From contig NZ_JAGUCN010000003.1 in NCBI RefSeq assembly GCF_018271975.1, forward strand, positions 1-64,000: a stretch of DNA of 64,000 nucleotides, in the 5' to 3' direction. The stretch's first letter is position 1. Every line of letters begins with the position of its first letter. The notes below the pieces were generated by a model, which was not told the origin of the DNA, did no database searches, and saw only the letters and a program-made list of their open reading frames with translations. This document shows positions 38,462 through 46,779 of this stretch, piece by piece. A program made the position numbers and the translations under genes. The DNA comes from Carboxylicivirga mesophila (lineage in GTDB: Bacteria > Bacteroidota > Bacteroidia > Bacteroidales > Marinilabiliaceae).

Positions 38462-39429
38462 ATCATATCTTTCAGTTCTGTAATGCCTTTATTGGCCACC
38501 GAAGATATAAAAACATGTGGCAGATCGGGTAAATCAGATTCAATTTCCCCCATCAACTCCTCATCCAGCATATCGCACTTTGAGATAGCCAACATCCTTC
38601 CCTTATCAAGCAGTTCAGGGTTATACTGCTTTAATTCGTTCAATAGAATTTGATACTCATTTTTGATATCCTCAGCATCGGCCGGCACCAAAAACAACAA
38701 TATCGAATTTCGCTCAATATGGCGCAGAAAGCGTATCCCCAGCCCTTTACCTTCACTGGCACCTTCAATAATACCCGGTATATCAGCCATGGCAAAGGAC
38801 TGATGCTCACGATAAGATACAATCCCCAGGTTAGGCACCAGGGTAGTAAATGGGTAATCAGCAATCTCCGGCTTGGCGGCAGACACAACAGATAACAATG
38901 TTGACTTACCGGCATTGGGAAAACCCACAAGACCCACGTCAGCCAGTACTTTTAGCTCGAGAATGGCGGCCATTTCAATGCCATCCTCACCCGGCTGTGC
39001 GTAACGTGGTGTTTGATTGGTTGCCGATTTAAAATTCCAGTTTCCTAAACCACCACGACCGCCCTTAACAAGGATTTTTTCCTGCTCATGCTCGGTGATT
39101 TCAAAAAGCACCTCGCCTGTTTCGGCATCTTTGGCAATGGTTCCCAATGGCACCTCAATCACCCGGTCTTCACCATCGGCACCTGTTGAGCGTTGCTTAC
39201 TACCACTCTCACCATGCCCGGCAAAAATGTGACGTTTATATTTGAGGTGCAGCAAGGTCCAGGTATTGCGATTACCCCGCACAATAATATGTCCGCCACG
39301 ACCACCATCGCCACCATCTGGTCCGCCCATGGCAACAAATTTTTCGCGACGCAAATGCGCCGAACCAGCTCCTCCTTTTCCTGAGCGACAGAAAATCTTT
39401 ACGTAATCTACAAAGTTTGAACCCGCCAT
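38431..39429 (-). CDS. obgE: GTPase Obg/CgtA
   Basis: A 332-residue ribosome-associated GTPase. The N-terminal Obg domain is glycine-rich ([15 protein letters not shown] at 6-20, [13 protein letters not shown] near 34-46). The G domain has the P-loop GFPNAGKST (169-177), switch [12 protein letters not shown] and SKCD for guanine specificity near 283. Obg acts in 50S assembly and stress responses. It follows adk after 70 bases holding a hairpin, and overlaps the MutS-like gene. Confidence 0.96.
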   Translation of the reverse strand: MAGSNFVDYVKIFCRSGKGGAGSAHLRREKFVAMGGPDGGDGGRGGHIIVRGNRNTWTLLHLKYKRHIFAGHGESGSKQRSTGADGEDRVIEVPLGTIAKDAETGEVLFEITEHEQEKILVKGGRGGLGNWNFKSATNQTPRYAQPGEDGIEMAAILELKVLADVGLVGFPNAGKSTLLSVVSAAKPEIADYPFTTLVPNLGIVSYREHQSFAMADIPGIIEGASEGKGLGIRFLRHIERNSILLFLVPADAEDIKNEYQILLNELKQYNPELLDKGRMLAISKCDMLDEELMGEIESDLPDLPHVFISSVANKGITELKDMIWEQLMAANE

Positions 39430-39453
39430 ATGCTAATTCTTTTAAACACAATA

Positions 39454-39479
39454 AGCCACGGCAAAAAGTTACCGTGGCT
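39454..39479 (-). terminator. Hairpin between adk and obgE
   Basis: AGCCACGG (39454-39461) pairs perfectly with CCGTGGCT (39472-39479) around a 10-base loop. On the coding (minus) strand no long T-run follows, so full termination is unlikely. An attenuating or mRNA-stabilising hairpin inside the operon is more plausible. Confidence 0.5.
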
Positions 39480-39499
39480 CAAATATCGTAAAAATAAAA

Positions 39500-40072
39500 C
39501 TACTTCAGTTCGTTTAGTACGTCACTAATACGACCAAAGATTTCATCAATATTTCCAACTCCCTTGATAGGCTTATACAAACGCTTCTTACGGTAAAATT
39601 CTATCACCGGCAAAGTTTGCTCTTCGTATACCTCCAGGCGTTTTTTAATAGTTTCCATATTATCGTCTGAGCGATCCTCTGTTTCGGCACGCTTAAGCAG
39701 TCTTGACAACAATTCTTCACGCTCCACTTCCAGGTTCAACAACACAGATACTTTGGTACCATGCTCCTGCATAATTTCAATAAGCGCCTCAGCCTGTGCT
39801 ACTGTTCTTGGAAATCCATCGAAGATAATGCCTTGATCGATTGGCAGCTTTTCAAGAAAAGCATCCAACATATCAATAATCGTTTCATCGGGCACCAACT
39901 CCCCCTTATCGATAAAGCTTTTAGCTATTACACCTTCGTGCGTGTTATTATGAATAGCCCTGCGGCACAACTCGCCAGTTGAAACGTGAGCCAGATTAAA
40001 TTTCTCTGCTATTAATTTGCTTTGCGTACCTTTTCCCGATCCTGGTGCGCCAAAGATGACAACATTGAGCAT
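39500..40072 (-). CDS. adk: Adenylate kinase
   Basis: A 190-residue enzyme interconverting ATP + AMP and 2 ADP. The P-loop is GAPGSGKGT (residues 8-16), AMP-binding STGELCRRAI lies near 31-40, and GFPRTVAQAEAL near 81-92. The LID is of the short type without zinc cysteines. It lies between hpt (31 bases) and obgE. Confidence 0.96.
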   Translation of the reverse strand: MLNVVIFGAPGSGKGTQSKLIAEKFNLAHVSTGELCRRAIHNNTHEGVIAKSFIDKGELVPDETIIDMLDAFLEKLPIDQGIIFDGFPRTVAQAEALIEIMQEHGTKVSVLLNLEVEREELLSRLLKRAETEDRSDDNMETIKKRLEVYEEQTLPVIEFYRKKRLYKPIKGVGNIDEIFGRISDVLNELK

Positions 40073-40103
40073 GTTCGTTATTCCTTTTCTTAATAAATAG
40101 GTG

Positions 40104-40640
40104 TTATTCTACTACTGTATAAATATCTTTCAGATTTCTTCCATAACCATCGTAATCCAGACCATAACCAACGATAAAATCGTTTGGTATCTCCATCCCC
40201 ACATAGTCGAGCTTAACATCTCGCTTACAGGCATCTGGCTTAAATAGCATCGTTGCTACTTTAACATCTTCAGGACCCATTTGTTTAACCTGATCAACAG
40301 TATTAATAATGGTAAGACCAGTATCAACTATATCTTCCAGCAAAACCACGGTACGGCCTTCCAGATTTTCGTTTAAGCCAATCAACTCCTTTACCTGCCC
40401 GGTTGAACCGGTACCGGCATATGAGGATAATTTCACGAAACTGATTTCACAAGGGAAGTTCAGACGTTTCATTAAGTCAGAAGCAAACATAAACGAGCCA
40501 TTCAGCACACACACCATTAACGGATTTTTATCCGCCAGCTCCACATTCATTTGCTCTGCTACCTGATCAACTGCTTTTAACAACTTTTCTTCAGGTATTG
40601 ATAGCTCAAATTCTTTATCTAACAACTTAACTCGGCTCAT
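40104..40640 (-). CDS. hpt: Hypoxanthine phosphoribosyltransferase
   Basis: A 178-residue type I phosphoribosyltransferase salvaging hypoxanthine (and probably guanine) with PRPP. The PRPP loop is VVLLEDIVDTGLTI near 95-108, and VCVLNGSFMFASDL near 44-57 and the purine-contact DFIVGYGLDY near 152-161 are present. The start at 40640 (MSRVKLLDKEF) is chosen over an in-frame upstream codon because it matches the family N-terminus. It heads the minus-strand series hpt-adk-obgE-MutS-like-parE-parC-aroK. Confidence 0.94.
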   Translation of the reverse strand: MSRVKLLDKEFELSIPEEKLLKAVDQVAEQMNVELADKNPLMVCVLNGSFMFASDLMKRLNFPCEISFVKLSSYAGTGSTGQVKELIGLNENLEGRTVVLLEDIVDTGLTIINTVDQVKQMGPEDVKVATMLFKPDACKRDVKLDYVGMEIPNDFIVGYGLDYDGYGRNLKDIYTVVE

Positions 40641-40881
40641 TGCTTCTTTATTTTTATTTGGTTTAAGAAATACCAACCCTAAATGTTACTATCTGTTCTA
40701 CAGATAATTACATTGTAAAATTATTCAATAATTAAATAAAAATCTGGATTTTAAGCTGCAAAAGTATAAAAAATAAAGATAACCACATGATTATAATGCT
40801 TTCTTAACTATTTTTGTGCCGGGAAATAATTAACGAAAGGTTCTAACAGAGAATTTTTAGCAAACACATAAATGGATAATT

Positions 40882-41388
40882 ATGCAACCAAAAGTTAGTA
40901 TTATTATGGGCAGCACGTCGGATCTTCCGGTAATGAAGAAGGCGGCTGATTTTTTAAATGATCTGAAAGTTCCATTCGAAATCAATGCCCTTTCAGCGCA
41001 CAGAACACCTGCTCAGGTGGAGGCTTTTGCCAAGAGTGCTGAAGATCGTGGTGTTAAAGTGATTATTGCGGCTGCCGGTATGGCTGCTCACCTGCCAGGT
41101 GTTATTGCATCGATGGTTAAAATCCCTGTAATTGGTGTACCTATTAATGCAAGCCTTGATGGCATGGATGCTTTGCTTTCAATTGCCCAGATGCCTCCGG
41201 GAATTCCGGTTGCTACTGTTGGCATCAACGGAGCTCAAAATGCAGGTATACTTGCTGCGCAGATGATAGCCACAGGCGATGCTGAACTTTCGCAGAAATT
41301 AGCTGATTTCAAAGAAAGCCTTAAAGACAAAATTGTAAAGGCTAACGAGGAGTTGAAGGAAGTGAAATACGAGTTCAAAACGAATTAA
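40882..41388 (+). CDS. purE: N5-carboxyaminoimidazole ribonucleotide mutase
   Basis: A 168-residue class I PurE, moving the carboxyl group of N5-CAIR to C4 in purine synthesis. MGSTSDLPVMKKAADFL near residues 10-26 binds the phosphate, SAHRTPAQ near 38-45 carries the catalytic histidine, and AAAGMAAHLPGV near 66-77 is present. A TATTTTTG -7-like box lies at 40809-40816. It diverges from hpt, so de novo and salvage purine genes share this intergenic gap. A strong two-way terminator follows. Confidence 0.96.
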   Translation: MQPKVSIIMGSTSDLPVMKKAADFLNDLKVPFEINALSAHRTPAQVEAFAKSAEDRGVKVIIAAAGMAAHLPGVIASMVKIPVIGVPINASLDGMDALLSIAQMPPGIPVATVGINGAQNAGILAAQMIATGDAELSQKLADFKESLKDKIVKANEELKEVKYEFKTN

Positions 41389-41405
41389 AAGAACTTACAC
41401 ATCAT

Positions 41406-41437
41406 AAAAAAAGAGCTTGGTATCAAGCTCTTTTTTT
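41406..41437. terminator. Strong bidirectional intrinsic terminator
   Basis: AAAAAAAGAGCTTG (41406-41419) pairs perfectly with CAAGCTCTTTTTTT (41424-41437) around loop GTAT: a 14-bp stem with U-tracts on both strands. It lies between convergent purE and the SPOR-domain gene. Confidence 0.93.
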
Positions 41438-41456
41438 GTTTTATACGATTTAGAGA

Positions 41457-41891
41457 TTACTTCTTAACCAATAACCAAACATCGTTTCGCCCTTCATTAT
41501 TACGGGCTGTTCTTAGTTCAGCGTAGGCTTCTTTCCGGTCATAAAATGACTTGTAAGCCACTTTATAAAACTCACCATTGGGCCCACCCGGACGCTCTAT
41601 CACCTGCGCATTGTAACCCTGATCAATCAACTTAGCTACAAATACATCGGCATTATTTCTACTGGCAAAACTTCCGGCAATTAAGAAATACTTATCAGCT
41701 GGCTTGGGTGGTTCTGGTTCAACCTCTTTAACCACTGGTTTAGGCTCCTCTTTTTTCACTGTATCTGCCACTACCTTTTTCTCTACAACAGCAGTTTTAA
41801 CAGGTTTCTGAGGCTTCTTTGCTGGCTCATCTTTACATCCGGCTCCAATCAACAGAGCAACAATGGCAAGAGCAGATAATAATTTCCTCAT
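41457..41891 (-). CDS. SPOR-domain lipoprotein
   Basis: A 144-residue envelope protein. The lipobox is IGAGC (Cys19). A Lys/Pro/Glu/Val-rich linker (about residues 22-68) reaches through the periplasm, and the C-terminal SPOR domain begins YFLIAGSFASRNNADVF near residue 72. SPOR domains bind denuded peptidoglycan at division septa, so a role in cell-wall remodelling or division is likely. It is a single gene facing purE. Confidence 0.88.
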   Translation of the reverse strand: MRKLLSALAIVALLIGAGCKDEPAKKPQKPVKTAVVEKKVVADTVKKEEPKPVVKEVEPEPPKPADKYFLIAGSFASRNNADVFVAKLIDQGYNAQVIERPGGPNGEFYKVAYKSFYDRKEAYAELRTARNNEGRNDVWLLVKK

Positions 41892-42015
41892 AAGAATTAG
41901 TTTGTGTGTTTGTAAGTAATTGTAAACTCAACTATAACAAAGCTAAAAGTAAGGAAATTGATTTTGCTTCGCAATTTTTATAACAAGTATATTGTTGCCT
42001 ATCAGTAATCTTACA

Positions 42016-42714
42016 CTAAATTACATACTTATATCCGACACCCTTAATGGTCTTAATATGCTCTTGCCCAATCTTTTCGCGAAGCTTACGAATATGCACA
42101 TCAATGGTACGGTCACCGACAATAATATTATCACCCCACACAGAATTATATATTTCATCGCGGGTAAACACCTTTTCGGGCTTGGAAGCCAGCAACACCA
42201 GCAGTTCAAATTCCTTTTTAGGCAGAATCAGCTCTTCGCCTGAGTTGATAATCAGGTAACGCTCACGATCAATAACTAAATCACCTATTTTAACTACCTG
42301 TCCATCCTGCGGCTCCTCCACAGCATCCTCTGAACGGTATCTTTTGAGCAAGGCCTTGGCCCTCGAGATGAGCACCTTAGGTTTGATAGGCTTTGTGATA
42401 TAATCATCTGCACCTGCTTCAAAGCCTGCTATCTGTGAATAATCCTCGCCACGAGCAGTTAAAAATGCCACAATAGAGTTATTGAGTGCAGGAATTTTCT
42501 TTATCTCTTCACATGTTTCAATACCATCCATTTCAGGCATCATCACATCCAAAATGATAAGCTCAGGTATTTCAGCCTCAGCAATTTTTATAGCTTCCTG
42601 GCCATTATTAGCTGTCAGCACCTGAAACCCTTCTTTACGCATATTATAACTAATAAACTCGAGGATATCAGGTTCGTCATCAACCAAAAGGACCTTGTAA
42701 TTTTCTACATTCAT
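42016..42714 (-). CDS. phoB: PhoB-like response regulator
   Basis: A 232-residue OmpR/PhoB-class regulator. The acidic pocket is VDDE (11-14), the phospho-acceptor Asp56 lies in LIILDVMMPEMDG, and Lys lies in YITKPIKPK near 105-113. The winged helix ends IKGVGYKYVI. It is downstream of a PhoR-like kinase (166 bases), next to a phosphate transporter, and 11-bp TTAA repeats lie just upstream. Together these support assignment to phosphate control, though sequence alone cannot separate PhoB from other OmpR-type regulators. Confidence 0.82.
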   Translation of the reverse strand: MNVENYKVLLVDDEPDILEFISYNMRKEGFQVLTANNGQEAIKIAEAEIPELIILDVMMPEMDGIETCEEIKKIPALNNSIVAFLTARGEDYSQIAGFEAGADDYITKPIKPKVLISRAKALLKRYRSEDAVEEPQDGQVVKIGDLVIDRERYLIINSGEELILPKKEFELLVLLASKPEKVFTRDEIYNSVWGDNIIVGDRTIDVHIRKLREKIGQEHIKTIKGVGYKYVI

Positions 42715-42783
42715 TATAAAAAAATTTATATACGAAAGTAAGCAATGGTATTAATAAATAGTTTCGCAAATGTTATAATTGCA

Positions 42784-42798
42784 TTAACTTAATGTTAA
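42784..42798 (-). promoter_or_regulatory. Candidate Pho box before phoB
   Basis: TTAA at 42784 and 42795 are exactly 11 bases apart within ATTAACTTAATGTTAA in the phoR-phoB gap. The 11-base repeat period is that of PhoB half-sites. The same word spacing recurs at the PiT and TonB-receptor promoters. Confidence 0.4.
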
Positions 42799-42880
42799 AT
42801 AGTACAATGCTCTTTTGTCAATTTCCGCGCATCCAACATTCTGCAGGAGATAAGCATTCAAAAACTCACTCGAACCCATA

Positions 42881-43918
42881 TTAGAGTGCCTTCTCAAGTG
42901 TAAAGGTAAACACCGTGCCTTTTCCCAAAGTACTTCGCACGTTGATACGTTGACCATGCGCTTCTATCAGGTGCTTAACAATGGCTAATCCAAGACCTGT
43001 ACCTCCCTGTTCGCGACTGCGACTTTTATCGGCTCTGTAAAAACGTTCAAAAATGCGCGGCAAGCTCTCTTCTGCAATACCAATACCCGTATCCTTAACT
43101 TCAACCAACACCCGGTTATCCATATCAAAGAAACTTACTTCGGTTTCTCCATCCTTCTTTCCGTAATTAATTGAATTGACAATCAGATTACTAACCACCT
43201 GAAACATCCGCTGCTTATCGGCTTTCACCCATAGTGGCAATGCTGCACCTTCACCATATTCAAGTTTGATATTTTTCTGATTAGCCCTTATTTCCTGAAG
43301 TTCAAACACATCATCCACCAGTTGAATGAGGTTAAAACGCTCAGGGTTGAGCTGTAACTCACCTGCCTCCAGTTTCGAAATAGCCTCTAGATCTTCAATA
43401 ATAGATATCATCCTGTCAATACTCTTTTCGGTACGGGTCAGGTAGCGCAGGTTAATGTTAGGATCATCAATGCCGCCATCAAGCAAGGTAAGAATATATC
43501 CCTGAATATTAAAAATCGGCGTTTTGAGTTCGTGCGACACGTTACCTAAAAATTCCTTACGGTATTTTTCCATCTGTTTAAGCTCCTGTATTTCCTGGGT
43601 TCGGTCCTGCATCCAGTTAACCACCTCACGATTTACTGTAGAGAGTATATCATCAGAATCCGACGAAGTGACTTCAACAGCCTGGCCTTTATCATGCCCA
43701 TATATCGTTTGATAGATGGGTTTAATTTTTGAGTAAATAAAAGAATTGATAAAATAGTTAACCAAAGCGAAGGATATAGCAAAAAATACCGGTACTGAAA
43801 TAGCCAGTGAATAATACAGGTTGGGACTAAAATAGTTGATGCCAAAGAATACAAATGCCAACACCAAAAAACCAATAGCGACAAATCCGGCTATTTTTTG
43901 TGGCTCAAGAGATTTCAT
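42881..43918 (-). CDS. phoR: PhoR-like sensor histidine kinase
   Basis: A 345-residue kinase with two closely spaced helices (about residues 10-28 and 35-57) and almost no periplasmic loop, the arrangement of PhoR, which senses through the transporter complex rather than a periplasmic ligand. The phospho-acceptor is His129 in NVSHELKTPIFNI. The ATPase has NLIVNSINYG, DTGIGIAEE and GTGLGLAIVKHL. It is divergent from the PiT gene and upstream of phoB. The identity as PhoR is by architecture and context. Confidence 0.82.
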   Translation of the reverse strand: MKSLEPQKIAGFVAIGFLVLAFVFFGINYFSPNLYYSLAISVPVFFAISFALVNYFINSFIYSKIKPIYQTIYGHDKGQAVEVTSSDSDDILSTVNREVVNWMQDRTQEIQELKQMEKYRKEFLGNVSHELKTPIFNIQGYILTLLDGGIDDPNINLRYLTRTEKSIDRMISIIEDLEAISKLEAGELQLNPERFNLIQLVDDVFELQEIRANQKNIKLEYGEGAALPLWVKADKQRMFQVVSNLIVNSINYGKKDGETEVSFFDMDNRVLVEVKDTGIGIAEESLPRIFERFYRADKSRSREQGGTGLGLAIVKHLIEAHGQRINVRSTLGKGTVFTFTLEKAL

Positions 43919-43982
43919 AGTAATATTATTTATCGGCGAAACAGGCCTGGCAGATTTCGGCAGATTATACCTGATCGCACAA

Positions 43983-43990
43983 CAAAGTTA
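43983..43990 (-). promoter_or_regulatory. Predicted -7 box of phoR
   Basis: On the minus strand this reads TAACTTTG, matching TAnnTTTG, 65 bases before the phoR start. The divergent Pho-box candidate at 44035-44051 lies upstream of it. Confidence 0.45.
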
Positions 43991-44034
43991 TACGAATTAT
44001 TGCCTTATTAATCAATTTATAGCAATATTGCACA

Positions 44035-44090
44035 TGTTAACTCAATGTTAAGCACATATTTCGTTACTTTACTGATATTAGATACATTTG
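44035..44090 (+). promoter_or_regulatory. Candidate Pho box and promoter 1 of the phosphate transporter gene
   Basis: TGTTAACTCAATGTTAAG (44035-44052) contains two TGTTAA words exactly 11 bases apart. A perfect TAnnTTTG box, TACATTTG, follows at 44083-44090. The arrangement matches a PhoB direct-repeat site upstream of a Bacteroidota promoter and could serve phoR in the other direction too. Confidence 0.55.
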
Positions 44091-44113
44091 TAGCAACACG
44101 GCAAGTTGTGATA

Positions 44114-44147
44114 TTAATATAAACTTAACATTTCCGTGCTACCTTTG
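44114..44147 (+). promoter_or_regulatory. Candidate Pho box and promoter 2 of the phosphate transporter gene
   Basis: TTAA at 44114 and 44125 are again 11 bases apart (ATTAATATAAACTTAAC). A second perfect TAnnTTTG box, TACCTTTG, lies at 44140-44147, 41 bases before the start codon. Here the repeats would overlap the -33 region, as in classical Pho-activated promoters. Confidence 0.5.
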
Positions 44148-44188
44148 CGATACGATACACCTATATTTGAAACTATCAATAAAGCTTT

Positions 44189-46471
44189 ATGACGTTAATT
44201 TGGATTGCTGTAATTCTGCTTGGCTTATTGGCCATAGTTGATTTGGTTGTTGGTGTATCAAACGATGCGGTTAATTTCCTGAATGCTGCCATTGGCTCAC
44301 GTGCTGCGAAACGTAAATTTGTATATTGGATAGCAGCAGTGGGCTTACTTATTGGCTCATTGCTCTCTGCCAACATGATGGAGATTGCCCGAAAAGGTGT
44401 TATTAATCCTTCCAGTTTTGCATTTACCGAGTTAATTGTAGTGTTTGTAGCCGTAATGATTGTTGATATTATTCTTATTGATGGCTTCAACACCTTAGGC
44501 TTTCCTACTTCTACTACCATAGCTATTGTGTTTGAGCTGATGGGTGGTGCCATGGCCTTATCATTCATAAAGAACCGACAGGCCCGTATCGATGGCATTG
44601 ATGTGCAAGCGCTGATTAATACTGATAAAGCATTCGTCATATTGGCTGGCATATTACTCTCTATATTCCTGGCATTTGTGGTGGGAGGAATTGTGCAGTT
44701 TATTACCCGTATCATTTTCAGCTTTAACTATCAAAGGCGTTTTAAATACCTATTTGCCATCGTTGGAGGATTGTCAATTACAGCAATTGTTTTTATGATC
44801 TTAAAAAAAGGACTTGGTGACACCAGTATTTTTGACACCTACCCTTGGTATGAACTTCTGGTAGCCTATCAAAAAGAAATCCTTTTCGGAATTTTCGCCC
44901 TGTCTACATTTGTGTTTCTGTTCTTAGGGCTATCGTTTAATGTTGATATACCGCGTATCGTAGTACTTTTTGGCACTTTTGCACTGGCCATGTCCTTTGC
45001 TGCCAATGATCTGGTAAACTTTATAGGCATACCACTGGCAGCCATAGAAAGCTTTAAAGAGTTTATGGCATCCGGCCTATCAACGCCCGATAATTTCTCC
45101 CTCGGTTTTATGTCAGAAGGGGTCATACGTAAAGATATATTCAGTGACTACACCTACACGGTGATATTTACCCTATCGGCCATTATCATGACGATAACAC
45201 TTTTCAGGTCGAAAAAAGCCAGAAGTGTTACCGAAACAGAAGTTTATCTGGGCAGACAATCGAGCGGTTATGAGCGCTTCGAACCGTCGCATCTATCAAG
45301 GGTCATTGTGCGTAATTTTTTGCATTTGCATAGCATGGTCATTGGGGTACTTCCCCAAAAAGTAGTCCGTTTTTTCGATTCACGCTATCAGAAAGCCGAT
45401 ACCGCAGAGGCACGTACGGTAGATGGTGTTATTTATTTTGACACGGTCAGAGCTTCCGTTAACCTGGTGGTGGCCAGCATCCTCATATCGCTTGGCACCT
45501 ACATGCAGTTTCCGCTTTCTACCACCTTTGTGGTATTTATGGTAGCCATGGGCACCTCATTGGCCGATCAGGCATGGGGAAGAGAGAGCGCCGTTTACCG
45601 CGTTTCCGGTGTACTATCCATCTTGGGAGGATGGTTTTTCACAGCGTGCCTGGCATTTATTGGCGCATTTATTTTTACCTATATTATATGGTATGGCGGT
45701 TGGATAGCTGCCATAGCATCTGCAGCATTAGCTGCCACCTCATTATATCTGACGAAAAGGTACCACCAACGTAAGCAGGAAGAGAAACGTATTCTGAAAG
45801 AAGAATACCAGGATGAGACAGACAATAACCTGGATCACCTGATGGATAATGGTAGTGATCAAATCAGGCAACATCTGCAGGAAGCCTCAAAAGTGTTTTA
45901 CTTATCGCTTCAGGGTTTTATCGATGAAGATGTCAGACAGCTGCACGAAGCTAATAATAAAGCACTTATTCTGGATAAATTTACACGCAACAGTAAATCC
46001 AAATTCTTTTATGCCTATGCGAAGGTGACAGAAGAAGGGATAGACTCCGGACATTATTTTGTGCAGGCATTTGATTACCTCACCGAGCTGGTTGGTTGCT
46101 TAACCAATATTACACAACCGCTTTATGAGCATATCGAAAATCAGCACAAAGGCATGACCGCGTCACAAAGTGCAGATTTGCAAGAGCTATTAGATGAAGT
46201 CACAGGTTATTTCAACCACATCATCCACATGGAGAAAGAACAAAACTTTGATCACCTCAATGAGATGGTGAGCAAGCAAAACTTCTTAATCGGATTTCAG
46301 GACACCTTGCGTCGCAACCAGATTAAACGCATTCAGAAAGGTGAAGGCCGAACACGGGTTAGCATTCTTTTTATGGATATTTTGGCCGAAACCAAGAATG
46401 TACTGCTTTATTCCATCAATTTACTGAAAGCACACCGCGACTTTGTTAAATCATGTCGCCCTAATAGTTAA
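44189..46471 (+). CDS. PiT-family inorganic phosphate transporter with PhoU-like C-terminus
   Basis: A 760-residue inner-membrane protein. The duplicated PiT signature is seen as GVSNDAVNFLNAAIGSRAAK (residues 23-42) and SFAANDLVNFIGIPLAA near 268-284, the two phosphate/cation motifs of this family. About ten to twelve helices extend to residue ~525, with a large internal loop near 345-410. The last ~230 residues are soluble, helical and acidic, resembling a PhoU-like domain fused to the carrier. PhoU tempers phosphate uptake and signalling, so the fusion may be a built-in regulator. It is divergent from phoR. Confidence 0.9.
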   Translation: MTLIWIAVILLGLLAIVDLVVGVSNDAVNFLNAAIGSRAAKRKFVYWIAAVGLLIGSLLSANMMEIARKGVINPSSFAFTELIVVFVAVMIVDIILIDGFNTLGFPTSTTIAIVFELMGGAMALSFIKNRQARIDGIDVQALINTDKAFVILAGILLSIFLAFVVGGIVQFITRIIFSFNYQRRFKYLFAIVGGLSITAIVFMILKKGLGDTSIFDTYPWYELLVAYQKEILFGIFALSTFVFLFLGLSFNVDIPRIVVLFGTFALAMSFAANDLVNFIGIPLAAIESFKEFMASGLSTPDNFSLGFMSEGVIRKDIFSDYTYTVIFTLSAIIMTITLFRSKKARSVTETEVYLGRQSSGYERFEPSHLSRVIVRNFLHLHSMVIGVLPQKVVRFFDSRYQKADTAEARTVDGVIYFDTVRASVNLVVASILISLGTYMQFPLSTTFVVFMVAMGTSLADQAWGRESAVYRVSGVLSILGGWFFTACLAFIGAFIFTYIIWYGGWIAAIASAALAATSLYLTKRYHQRKQEEKRILKEEYQDETDNNLDHLMDNGSDQIRQHLQEASKVFYLSLQGFIDEDVRQLHEANNKALILDKFTRNSKSKFFYAYAKVTEEGIDSGHYFVQAFDYLTELVGCLTNITQPLYEHIENQHKGMTASQSADLQELLDEVTGYFNHIIHMEKEQNFDHLNEMVSKQNFLIGFQDTLRRNQIKRIQKGEGRTRVSILFMDILAETKNVLLYSINLLKAHRDFVKSCRPNS

Positions 46472-46779
46472 ACATAGTCAGTTTCTGATAGTTGACCAAG
46501 TGCCTTTTTTGAAGTTTTGGAAGCTGTTTTTATACAGAAAAAAATCAGTATACCCCCATTAATTCATGCAATGTTAAATACCTGTTAATAGCATATTAAC
46601 TCATGCATTGTTAATATCCGGCTAATAATGAAGCAGCCAACCCATGCCATTACTAAACAGTCACTTAGCACACATTTCAACTTAACACACATTTAAAGTT
46701 GAATTAATTCTCTCTTATCAGTCAAGCCCTGACCTTGCCATACATTTGCTCTCGAAATATTTGAATTATTGAGAGGAAA
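46472..46779 (+). promoter_or_regulatory. Regulatory gap with two TTAA repeat triplets and a promoter
   Basis: TTAA words at 46574, 46585 and 46596 are spaced 11 and 11 bases (a fourth is at 46611), in the run TGTTAA-TGTTAA-TATTAA. A second triplet at 46682, 46693 and 46704 is again spaced 11 and 11. A perfect TAnnTTTG box, TACATTTG, is at 46741-46748, 31 bases before the start of the TonB receptor gene, and a GAGAGGA purine run precedes the ATG. No gene lies in this gap. The repeats fit tandem Pho boxes. Confidence 0.55.
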
